From the NCBI GenBank assembly GCA_900618795.1, contig UYJD01000001.1, forward strand, positions 1,866,723 to 1,930,722: DNA of 64,000 bases, in the 5' to 3' direction. The position numbers and the translations under genes were made by a program. Numbering within the stretch: the first letter of the stretch is position 1; each line of letters opens with the position of its first letter. This document shows, piece by piece, positions 22,261 through 32,700 of this stretch. The DNA is from Cyanodermella asteris. Its lineage: Eukaryota; Ascomycota; Lecanoromycetes; Ostropales; Stictidaceae. The notes beneath the pieces were generated by a model. It was given only the letters and a program-made list of their open reading frames with translations. It ran no database searches and was not told the DNA's origin.

Positions 22261-22911
22261 TCAATCCGCCTTGACGTCCTCGTCTGGCCCGAAACCCAGC
22301 TTATCCAGATCACGTATCAGCTCATTAATCCGAATCGCCTTCTGCAGCTGCTCAGGCAACAAGCCCTCTCCACGCTCTTTCTTCTGCTGAAGCTCCCTCG
22401 CCTCCCGGAGCTTCTTCCTCAACTTCTTTGCCTTCTTCTCCTTCTCCGCCTCCGGGTCCTCCTCCTCAGGCTGTGTCGTCCCATTAGCCTTCGAATCCGC
22501 CCCGGCACCCTCCCCACCCTTCCCATTCGTCTCCTCCTGCTTCAGACCCTCTCCATCTGCATCACCATCATCTCCCTCCGCCCCTTCTGCTCCGGCAGCA
22601 GCTTTCGCTCTTCTTCTCGCCTCCCGCCTCTTTGCATTCTTATTGCTCGCCGCGGTCTTGTCATCTTCTTTCGTAATTGTTCCTGCACCGGGCACGCCGG
22701 CGCCTTTCCCCCGCGTGCGAAATGCTTCGGCGGTCCGGTTCCGGTAGACTTCGACGTCTTCGGGGGGTCTGTACCCGGGCCGGATCTTTATTTCTTTTCG
22801 CTTGGAGCCGTCGGCGCGCGTGCTGCTGGGGATGGACCGTTGGCCGGTGGCGGAGGTGACGATGCCGGATTTGGAGGCCGAGTCTGAGGTGGGGGATTGT
22901 GGAGTGGACAT
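22261..22911 (-). CDS. PYM/WIBG homologue (Mago-Y14 partner)
   Basis: A single-exon frame of 216 aa; ATG 22911 (MSTPQSPTSDSASKSG) is chosen because the longer frame begins with TTG. Residues 20-60 carry the PYM signature IPSSTRADGSKRKEIKIRPG followed by YRPPEDVEVYRNR, which binds the Mago-Y14 heterodimer. The middle is charged and Gly/Ala-rich. The end has a Lys/Glu-rich helix and LPEQLQKAIRINELIRDLDK, like the C-terminal part of PYM. PYM recycles exon-junction complexes from mRNA on ribosomes, which fits a genome rich in introns. Confidence 0.9.
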   Translation of the reverse strand: MSTPQSPTSDSASKSGIVTSATGQRSIPSSTRADGSKRKEIKIRPGYRPPEDVEVYRNRTAEAFRTRGKGAGVPGAGTITKEDDKTAASNKNAKRREARRRAKAAAGAEGAEGDDGDADGEGLKQEETNGKGGEGAGADSKANGTTQPEEEDPEAEKEKKAKKLRKKLREARELQQKKERGEGLLPEQLQKAIRINELIRDLDKLGFGPDEDVKAD

Positions 22912-23459
22912 CCTGAAGAGTATGGAAAATCTGTGAACCAAAGATCTTTTTAGAAGGGAAATTTCTGTCGACTCGAAGTTCCAATTGTTGGACTGAGTCG
23001 TGGTATTTGCAGAGTTAAAGGTGTATATATATCTCTGACAGATTTCAAATCGAAATGCTCCGAAATCAAGGATCGGAAGAGAATTGAATCGGAGGATTAA
23101 TATCCCAGACAGACAACGCAGCTGGATCTCCCGTCAATCGCACATTCATCGTCGCAGTGCCAAACGAAAGTTGAACCGGAACGTATGAAACAGGCAAGCC
23201 AAATCGAAATGTCCCATCCTCGAACTTTCCCTGGCCAAGCCATCAGCGGCACTCCGATCTCCGCGTCGCAGCGCCGGCCGCACCATTCTGCCGGCCCGCC
23301 GAGCTTGGTCGTCACGCTCAGCCAATCAGCGCTTCGCCAGGTGTAATGCTCGGCCATTCGACTTTGTAACTTCAAGCTCCAGTTCTGACAGTTTGAACGA
23401 GTGCATTCGCGACCACATCAACCATCACCACTCTTTACAGCACAGACAGACAAGGCAAA
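22912..23459. promoter_or_regulatory. Bidirectional promoter region of PYM and QCR9
   Basis: 548 bases between divergent starts, with no coding sequence seen. A pyrimidine/CA-rich leader (about 23410-23455) precedes the QCR9 ATG. No specific factor sites are claimed. Confidence 0.4.
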
Positions 23460-23897
23460 ATGGCAGGCGTAAGTTATCGGACCCTTACAACGGGCGCAGA
23501 GAGGGTATCGAAGGTGTGGCTAACTTGCGACAGATTGCTGGCGGCATTTACAAGTTAGTTGGACCCGAGGACGACTGAAGAGGTGGAGATGGGGAAGAAG
23601 GGATGCTAACGGATGGACAGCGCCCTGTTCAGGCGAAACCATGTCTTTCTGTTGACGGTCTTTGCCGGCGCATTCACATTCGAGACGTACGTTGGGGGAT
23701 CACGAACTACGATTGTGTACGAATTCCGAGAATTGACGCTCTGCAGGGTTTTCGACCGTGGCTTCGACAGAGTTTGGGACAACATCAACGCTGGCGTACG
23801 TGAACGATACTCGGGATAGGTGATCGGGCCACGAGACTAATGGGGTTGACAGCGCCAATGGAAGGATATCCGTGCCAAGTACGTTGAGGAGGAATAA
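23460..23897 (+). CDS. QCR9: Cytochrome bc1 complex subunit 9, five exons
   Basis: Five tiny exons: 23460-23468, 23534-23553, 23621-23686, 23747-23795 and 23853-23897. They join in frame to a 62-aa protein that starts MAGIAGGIYNALFRRNHVFL, continues LTVFAGAFTFETVFDRGFDR and ends QWKDIRAKYVEEE. The FRRNHVFLLTVFAGAF helix and the WKDI tail are diagnostic of QCR9/UQCR10, a single-TM subunit of complex III in the inner mitochondrial membrane. All introns have GT...AG ends with strong donors (GTAAGT, GTTAGT, GTACGT). The first coding exon is only nine bases. The stop lies 50 bases from the end of the convergent hydrolase gene. Confidence 0.95.
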
Positions 23898-23947
23898 GCA
23901 GCGAATGCCGTTTACGACTACCAGTCCAGCAACCGAGTGGAATATAT

Positions 23948-26233
23948 CTACGTCGAACGGAGGATACCACTGGCTGGGCCATTAAAGGAGGTGCTTTCTT
24001 TGTGTACAAATTGTCTAGAGGCAGCTGAGCAAATGCATTGATTGGAGTCGAACAAAAAACACCTGTACACATTCTGAGGACCTGAACACGTCGAATGGTC
24101 TCCGCAACGAGGAGTTTCGATTCGGCCGAAAGTATGAGCTAGGCCCCACGATGCTTTCCAGAGAACTTCGTCTTGGTCTGAGCGTTTCTTGCATTTTCCG
24201 TTCTTGTCCTTTTGAGTGCAGCCGATGAAGGGGCGGTAATCCGGCTCACATATTGTGCCGTTGGCAGGCAGCCTTCCTGTTTGGAAGTATTGTCTGATCA
24301 GGCTTGCGGTACAGACGGATGGCATTGAGTACGAGCAGTGCTGCGAATGTCAGGTTCAAGTTCCTCTGGTACGGTCAGGTATGATAGCACTTACCCCTTC
24401 GGAATTCTGATGTATCAATGCTGAGCCGGGGAACAAATATGTCGCCAGACGGCCACTGTCAAAATCATCAGCTTACGCATGTGACAAGAATCAGGACACT
24501 TACTTTTTGATTGGCGTTACGGTGTCGTGCGAGTTACTGATCACCAGCATTGGATGTGAGGTGTTTCTGGCAATTGGGCCTTCGAACGTCCACGCCGGCT
24601 TCTGGTCGTCATCCAGCCCAACACAAGATATTTTGTGACGAGCCCAAGTCGATGCGAACCATTTGCTCTGCGCGGTCAGCTTCTCATAGTATTTCTTGAA
24701 GTCATCTTTCGTGAAGTTCCTTCCATGACTCCCTGCGCTATCCATGCATTCAATCGACTGAGTCGGACCAAGCAATCCGAAGTGGCTGTCAGATATGCAG
24801 GCATCCGAAAAAGGTCCATCTTCACGGCATTTGTCCGATAGTTCAGGTTTCGGCCGGCGAGCCTGCTTCTGCGCAACGAATGCCGAGGTACTACCGCGAG
24901 AAAGATCATGCAGGAGTTGGAAGGTCTTCTCTGCGAAAGTGAGGGAAAACGCCATGGCACCGATGACCTGCAGGATAACATCGCCATGCGTGATGACCTC
25001 CGGACCCATGGTCCCGTTTCCTGTTCCAGGAACCACGATCGGGTTGTCCTCGAGGCCGAAAACGAAATTCTCGATCCACTTTTCAACATCCGCTGCTGAC
25101 GTTCCAGTATATACAGGGCACTTCTCAGGCCCAGCTTCGAAGCAATACTCCGCCAGCTTCGTCATCACTTTGTCCGAATCGTTCAGGTTTGCGAACCACG
25201 TGCTGTTGTAATAGTCGTACGGACTCACGACCCCATCGATCAGTAACCTGCTCACTCGATCCGGATACATCGCTGCAAAGGTCTGACCCAGCAACGTCCC
25301 ATAGCTATCTCCCCAGAACATCACTCCCTCCGCTCCCCTACTCCAAGCCGCTTTCTCCCTCACGTCCTCTAGCTCCCGCTTCTTCAATTCTGCGTCTCCG
25401 GTTTTCTCAGCGAGCAGGCGCTCGACCTCGGCTTCCCGCCACTCCCCGTGTGCTTCAGCGATACCCACCAGATCCGCGGCGACCTGCGCGGTGTTTGCAT
25501 ATCGAAAGATGTTATCCTCACCAGCGGCGCAACTGCGTCCTATGGCTGCCATACGCGCCCACTCGAGACTGACGCTCGCGTCTGACGCCCAGAGCGTGCT
25601 GTAGTCTTGCAGACCGGCGACCCAGCTCGCTTGCGCGACGGCGTCTGGAAAGCATTTGAGATGCGGCGTAGTATCTTTGACGCCCCTGGGATCGAACCCG
25701 ATGAGATCAAAATATTTGGCCGTCGAATCGTCCGTGTCGGGATCGGTGCCGGCATCTGCGATTGCTCGTAGATTCCGACTCGTGGTGACGATCTGGTGGA
25801 CTCCGGATTCTCCCGGTCCGCCTGGATTGGTCAGAATCGCGCCGCCGTAGGAGGGGTGGCTAGGGGCGACACGGGCGGGAAGACGGATTATGGCGACCGC
25901 GGCGCGTTGGGGCGAGGAGGTGTCGTTCCAGTTTAGGGGGACGGAGAGGCGGGCGCATTGGAAGGTGGAATAGCATTGATGATAGACTAGCTTGGAGCTG
26001 GGGGTGATCTAGATATGTATCGGTAAGCTGCACGAGCAGGGTCGTGGATGAGAGATGTGATTTACTGTAGCCCAGTCGAAGTCATTGTCACTGGTTGCCT
26101 GGAGAGGTTCCTGCTGGGTGAGTTTGAGGAGACCGTGCAGGTTTATAGCCGAAACCAGCGGGGTGAAAGTCAAAGTGCTGAAGATCAATGTATGGGCGAT
26201 TGCTTCGATACGAGCTTGATACAGTGGAAGCAT
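23948..26233 (-). CDS. TAP-like alpha/beta hydrolase, four exons
   Basis: Exons 26233-26066, 26008-24504, 24455-24395 and 24340-23948 give 708 aa. The start (MLPLYQARIEAIAHTLIFST) and the following hydrophobic stretch suggest secretion. The oxyanion motif ILTNPGGPGESG lies near residue 119. The nucleophile is Ser291 in WGDSYGT, the acid is in LVISNSHDTVTP, and the base is probably the His in NSEGHCSYS, whose codon opens exon 4. This is the layout of tripeptidyl-type aminopeptidases with the TAP-like C-terminal domain, which cleave short peptides from N-termini. After the usual LIRQYFQTGRLP segment an extra Cys-rich tail of about 75 residues follows; it may be real or hide an unrecognised intron. 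Confidence 0.87.
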
Positions 26234-27814
26234 CGTGTGAAGGATTGTTGGAACTCAATCGTTGAATACATGCATAGATGAAGGTTTTATCTTATCTGAT
26301 TGATCTGCGCAGATCACTGCAAGATGTGGATATCAGTCCTGAATTCTTGGCTGTCAATGACCTTTGCTTCTTGCTGCCTTCAGACGAGATGTGTACCTGT
26401 CCGATATCGAATGAACCATCCTGTACTGATCATGAGTCGCTCCATCTTTCAGAATACGCCAGCTAGTCCAAATCCGTTGGCCCAGAAAGCTGTTTCATAT
26501 TTCACAAAGGAGAGGAAAAACAAAATCCGTGCTCACAGTTCATTTAAATTGGAACCATCGTGGACTGGCCTGCGATTCGCGAGCAAAGACTGCCAAGTCA
26601 TGATCACGTATTCAAACAATCAGTCAACGATGGGAACTCACTGCAACCACGCATTAGTGCTGGTCGTGTCAGTGCAACATCGAGATGTCCACAATCTACA
26701 ATTGGCGACCCCGCACATCGGTCCAGCCACACCACATCTTATGGCAAGCCAGGTCTTCCTCAGAGAACGACAACCTCGTTCCTACTGATGCTGCTGCTAA
26801 GCTTTTAGGCTGACATTATCTTCGTTTCACATTGCCTGCTATGCGGGGAGTGAAGTATTTGTTCCGAGCTGACATCCTCCCTAACATGCTGAGCTGACAA
26901 GCTGAAGTGAGCAGGATGGTGCAAAGCCCTGATTGCTTATCTTTGCATGAGTTTCGTGACCTTCACTGATCACATGGGCTACTGGAGACTAGCTACAGAT
27001 TACCGTAAGCTGCCACCAGGGTGGAGGGAAATGATCGGACGATTTAGAGTTCGTATCCCGCCGCTCGATGCGCCTCGAGTTCGGAGGTATAGCCGCAACA
27101 GGCAATTCGCATCGTTAGTCCAGATGCTGTCTCTAACGATCCCAACGGTGATCTGTAGGTCGCTCTGGCTGCTGTCCTAGGCTACTCCTAGGCTTACAGC
27201 TCCGTGCAGATCATGACCGGAGAAATTGTGCAGATGAGCCTACGGCACGGCAATGGTACCTGCTCGGTCATACGGTGCCGCTGATGAGACCCTCCACCAA
27301 CATGATCAGAGTCGTATGACTGGTTCTGACTAACGTTTTCCAAATCGCCAAAGACAGTCTAGAAATGCCTCGCTGTTGGTTGCCGTCGGCATAAAGTCCT
27401 CGGGTCTGACAGCTGTTGACCGAATGCGTGAGATGCCACTAGCCAATCCGAGGTTCAATGTGAGTATTCTGGAAGCCGTTCCACTCTTAAGTCAAGACTG
27501 TTGCAAGAGAACAAAGTTTGAAGATCAGAGCCAGTAGCATGACTAAAGCTAAGCGCCATAACTTACTCAATGTGCCGAATCACGAGCCCTACACTGAAGG
27601 CTTAAATCCAACATAGGCTTTGCTAGAGCCTTGAGAATGCAACCCTACGAGCTGAAAACACCGGAGTGTGAGCATTCGAGAAAGATTCCCGAGTCCTTGG
27701 GTGGGATGCTATAAGCTTTCATTGGAGGTATAAAGAGTGTTGAAAGTCCACCATGCACAAAATTCATCGTGAATACCGACCTCGACTGAGTGAAACCCCG
27801 AAATCATTTTCACG
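26234..27814. other. Intergenic region between divergent genes
   Basis: About 1.6 kb without a supported gene. Short open frames lack motifs and good splice signals. The right end holds the protease promoter with a TATA box. Confidence 0.6.
27729..27734 (+). promoter_or_regulatory. TATA box of the aspartic protease gene
   Basis: TATAAA (within GGTATAAAG) sits 86 bases upstream of the protease ATG, a suitable distance for a strongly regulated secreted enzyme. It is the clearest TATA box I noticed in the window. Confidence 0.5.
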
Positions 27815-29053
27815 ATGCACTCCGCCGTCGCTTTCGCTATCCTGTTAGTGGGAGCGCTTGCTGCGCCCACACCAGAGGTAGACACAGCTCAAGCCTCCTT
27901 CAAGATCCCAATCTCCAAAGTCAAGACTAGCAGCAGCTCTGGAAACTCGATCGGTCGTTCTAGGTACGCATTGAGCGCCGGTGCCGCTGCACCTCTCCGC
28001 GATGGCATCGACTTCGACTCGTACTGGTTCGCCAACTTCACCGCCGGCCCCGAAAAGCTCGATGTCGTTCTCGATACCGGATCGGTCGTGACTTGGGTCC
28101 TCGGTCCCAACTCGCCTTCTGACCAGAGGGCAGGCCAGGAAAATTATGATCCGTCGAAATCGTCGACGTCGCAGCGCGTGCAAGGCGAGACTTTCAGCAT
28201 ATCGTATGGAAGCGGCGGAAACGGCGTGTCTGGACCCGTGTACACAGACAATCTGTGTGTTGGCAATGCTTGCGTCAGGGCACCGATCGCCACTGCGGAC
28301 AAGCTGCAAGGCTTTCCAGCTGGCAACTTTCGATCGGGAATCATGGGATTGTCCTTTGGAGCGAGTAGTCAGTATACACCTACGAAGTTGCCCACTTACT
28401 TTGAAGCGCTGCAAAAGAGCTTGGCCAGTCCCGTCTTCACATGCTATTTCAAGCAGGACGACAGTGGATACGTTCAGTTCGGTGCGACAGATGCGACCAC
28501 ATATTCGGGAAGTTTGAGCACTGTGGCGATCGACAACTCGACTGGTAGCTGGAACAACAACCAGGTCAGCTTCTATGCTGGCAACAAGCAGCTGGGTGGC
28601 CCTATCGTGATGAATTTCGGTAAGCACTGAGAACGTTGAAGGGCTTCAGGGCAGTGACGCTGACAACACGACCGAAGACACCGGATCGCCAAACACTTAC
28701 CTCCCCAACGCCACCATCGCGAACTACCACGCTCAAGTCCAGGGAGCCTACTACACCAACGGCCGTTGGGCATTCCCATGCTCATCAACTCTGCCCGAGT
28801 TCCAGTTCCGATTCCCCAACGGCGCCATCGGACGCGTCCCGGGTCAAAACATGAATGAAGGCACATTCGATGGTGGGAAAAGTAAGTAACAGAGCTCTCG
28901 GTGCGGCACTGGGTTCTAATTTGTCTTGCAGCTTGTGTTTCTTGGATGGTCCCGGTGGACGGCCGCGGCTCTTTTGGTGACCCGTTCTTTAATTCGAACG
29001 TCGTTGTTTTCAATCAGAAGGTACCAAATGTTTCGTTTGCACCAAAGAAGTAG
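27815..29053 (+). CDS. Secreted pepsin-like aspartic protease, three exons
   Basis: Exons 27815-28619, 28678-28881 and 28932-29053 encode 376 aa. A signal peptide (MHSAVAFAILLVGALAAP) is followed by a short pro-region. The first catalytic site is Asp87 in VVLDTGSVVTWV, the flap region is FSISYGSGGNG, and the second site is DTGSPNTYLP at residue 269. The second Asp codon is split by intron 1 (G|AC), so a spliced message is needed for activity; retention would stop after two more codons. The end has FGDPFFNSNVVVFNQ, usual for fungal A1 proteases. It is extracellular and degrades proteins at acid pH; a role in nutrition or host attack is only inferred. Confidence 0.92.
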
Positions 29054-29714
29054 AGAAGGGGATGAAGAATGCTTGGGTTGGGCACGTGACTGGATTGGCT
29101 CACTGGCAGTGGATCGAGGGACGGTCTTGTGCTTCGGATGAACCGACCAAATTCGTTGGACCTGGAATAGCAACATCAAGTCAAGCATTTAATAGATGCA
29201 CCCACAGCGGCTTATGTTGCTAGACATGGAGAATGATCGAAGAATTGTAGATATCGACAGAAACACAACCGTGACCATTTCCACCTAAACGCATTTCATG
29301 TCGCGGCATTGGACACGGATATCAAAGAAGCCGTCGTTCTCAGCTCAAGTACAGATATGCAGACTTGCTGTAATTTGATGTATCAGGAAATGCCCATACG
29401 AAAGTGAGAAGTGCGTCGAAGATCTGAGACGATCTGGGGCCAGGGAAACGCTAAGCCGAAAAAGGAAAGCTGTGACGGAGCGGGCGTGCCTGACCCGCCG
29501 ACCCGATTAGCATACCTGCCTACCTATTCTTCATTCGCTCCATCCGCCTGAAACCACTATCTCGACACGCTTAGCCATCCCCTTGCTTTACTGTAGCTTC
29601 GCATTCAGTATCAGTTCCGAGCTGGAGGTCACGCATACCAACATAGATCACTTGAAGCGTGATATGTGAGCTCTTTATCGGCCTCAGCCTGTGCGACGAG
29701 GGGAAGCTTCCACC
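29054..29714 (+). promoter_or_regulatory. Promoter region of UBR1
   Basis: 661 bases between two same-strand genes, with no gene seen. It includes the protease 3' UTR. The ATG of UBR1 at 29715 has a favourable CACCATG context. Confidence 0.4.
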
Positions 29715-32700
29715 ATGCTTGTCCCTCATGGGGACCTAGTTGGAAAGCGACTGAGAGCTGCCTTGCTGGAATTGCCACGACGGTGGGATAACAAATATGA
29801 CAAAGCTGCAAGGCAAAGCTTGTTGCAGTTGCTGTTCAAGTCTTTGGTCGGTGGCGACGAACAGTATCTCCACGAGCTCTTCTGTGGCAACGTTCCAAAT
29901 GATGGCGACTGGAACCTTCAGGCTGCTCAGGGTGCCGTAGAGGGCTCCGAGTATACCGAAGCCGCCAGAGGCAAGCGATGTGGCCACATTCTGAAGGGCG
30001 GAGAGATGACATATCGCTGCAAAACATGCACAAACGACGACACGTGCGTACTATGCAGTCGCTGTTTCGAAGCATCAGACCACAGAGGCCATGCCATCTC
30101 GGTCAGTATTGCCCCGGGGAATAGCGGCTGCTGTGACTGTGGAGATCCGGAAGCTTGGAAGATACCGGTTCACTGCGCCATCCATACTGCAGACCATGCC
30201 AATGCGCCGGGCAAGCAACCTGGAGCTTCGCCCCAATTACCCCAGAACTTGGTGGCCAGCATAGGCTCAACTATCAGTGTCATTCTTGACTACTTCTGCG
30301 ATGTAATGTCGTGTGCTCCGGAGGAATTGCGCAAGGCCAAGACTGAGTCGTCCGTCATGGAGGATGAAATGCAGGCAAGGCTCCTTGAATCAGCGTACGG
30401 CGGCCCCGACGACGTTGAGCAGAATCCGGAGTATGCACTCGTTCTGTGGAACGATGAAAAGCATGCAGTCGACGAAGTGTCGAATATGGTTTCCCGTGCA
30501 TGCAGGCAAACGGCTGCATTCGGCGCTGAGAAAGCGAGCGACACAGACGAGATCGGGCGCAGCTTTATCATGACGTCTCGAAATCTCGCGAGCCTGCTTG
30601 ACAAGGCCGAAATGATCGAGAAGATCAAGATCACAGTCACAATACGCTCGGCACGAGATACGTTCCGAGAGCTGATGTGTGGCACGATCATCGAATGGTT
30701 GCTAGATATCAAAGGTTGTCACGTCGGACACGACATGGAGATCCTTACTCAGACAATATGCCAGGAGCTCCTCGAACCTTGGAACAGGGGCAGTCAAGGG
30801 TCAAACTCTGGCATCGGACGAGATGGAATCCTCGACCATGAGATCGAGGAAGGCACGGCGGAGGGGAACCTTCTCGGACGAGCCCCGATCGGAGAAATTG
30901 CGGTGAATCCCGAAGGAGGTCTTACCATCACCGTTCTGCCCACTGGAGATACAAATGCGGATGGTCAGGATGATGACGAAGACGACGAAGACGATATTTT
31001 TGGTGTCAACCAACGTGAAATACAAGACGCCATGGACGTCGACACCGAAAACGGCGACGTGACAGACGCGCTTCGGGGTGAAGCCGAGGACACGCTTGAA
31101 AATAGTGAGGCGACCATCGCCGGCTACCCTCCGCCTCCACCGCCGCCTCCTGTGGGAAACCTGCGGGCGGCTAGCAATCCAGCCTCTAGCGCGGGTTCTA
31201 TGATTTTGACGCCGCCTGAGAGCAGTACGAGCGTCAACATTCCAATTCCGAAGACACCCTACTCACATGCGCGTGCTCGGAAACGATCGAACGTGCCCTG
31301 GTACTGGCTGCAAGAAAGCGGTTTTGCTGAGCAGGACATTTTACCTGCGGATGACATTCGACGGCCTTTGCGGTTGGATTGGATGATACTGTACGACCTT
31401 CGCTTGTGGAAAAAAGCCAGAATCGACCTTCGTGACTTGTACATTGGCACGGTGGTGACGCTCCCAGGGTTCAAACGGATATTGGGAGTGAGATTCGCCG
31501 GGCTTTACAATCTCCTTGCCCAGCTGTACCTTGTCGCCGACCGAGAGCCTGACCACTCGATCATCTATCTTTCACTGCAGATGTTGACGACGCCCTCCAT
31601 AACGAGGGAAGTATTCGATCGATGCAACTTTTTGACAACACTCCTTGCCATTCTCTACACGTTCTTGACGACCCGTCAAGTCGGGCGACCTATGGACATG
31701 TCGCCACATGCGACTCTCGCCTTCGATGCCGGCTCTGTCACAAACCGGAGGATGTATCACTTCTTCTGCGACCTGAAGCATCTTTTTCAGACCGAGTACG
31801 TACGAAGACAGCTCCGAGAGCAACGCCATTACACCTTGCAATTCCTTGATCTGATCAAACTTGCTCAGGGCATTTGTCCCAATCTGAGAGCGGTGGGCGA
31901 GCATGTCGAGTATGAGAATGACGCCTGGATAAGCGCTAGTATTCTGACCCGGGAGATGAACAAGCTCTGCAGACAGTTCACGGACGCATTCAGACTATCT
32001 CCTACTGAGGACCGCCGCAGTGTTACGGACACCTTGCAGACCGTTGCTTTGACCACGCTTGCCAATTGCCTTGGCCTCGAAAAGGAGCGCTTCAACCAGG
32101 CGGAGATTAAGGAGCTCGTCTCATTCAAAGAACTGAATTCCCGCGATTGGGACGTCGAACCAGAGAAGCTGAAGCCGATCGTTTGGTTTGACGTTGGACG
32201 TCCAGGCAGTCAAATAAGTTTTCATCATGCGCTGCACTATACGCTCTCATGGCTGATTGACGGCGTCAAGGATGTTCGCGCTAGCGACATTCGGGATCTG
32301 CTCTCATTTCGAGGTGCGCAGCTTCAGGAATATGGCCAAGTGCCATATTACATGACGCAGTTTACACCGGAGGACCTCCTGATGGTCTTGTTCGACTTTC
32401 CCCTCCGAGTGTGTGCTTGGCTCGCGCACATGAAGGCCGGCCTCTGGGTCAGGAATGGCTTGAGTCTCAGGCATCAAATGAGCCAGTATCGCGGCGTCAA
32501 ACAGAGAGATCTGGCATATCAGCATGATATCTTCTTGACGCAGGTTGCAATGGTAATTTGCGATCCAGATCGGATGCTGCTGACCATCATTGATCGATTT
32601 GCCATGGTTGACTGGATGACCGGACATTTCAACGCACCCGCAATGGCCGAGGAGACGAAGATGATTGACATCGCGGAGGATTTTGTGCATTTGCTGATCA

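Noticed and set aside
26990-27080. tRNA-like sequence with a B-box-like GAGTTCGTATCCC
   Set aside because: No acceptor stem or anticodon arm can be formed at the right distances.
27845-28627. Antisense frame of 260 aa across the aspartic protease
   Set aside because: It mirrors the coding strand of a clear protease gene and has no motif of its own.
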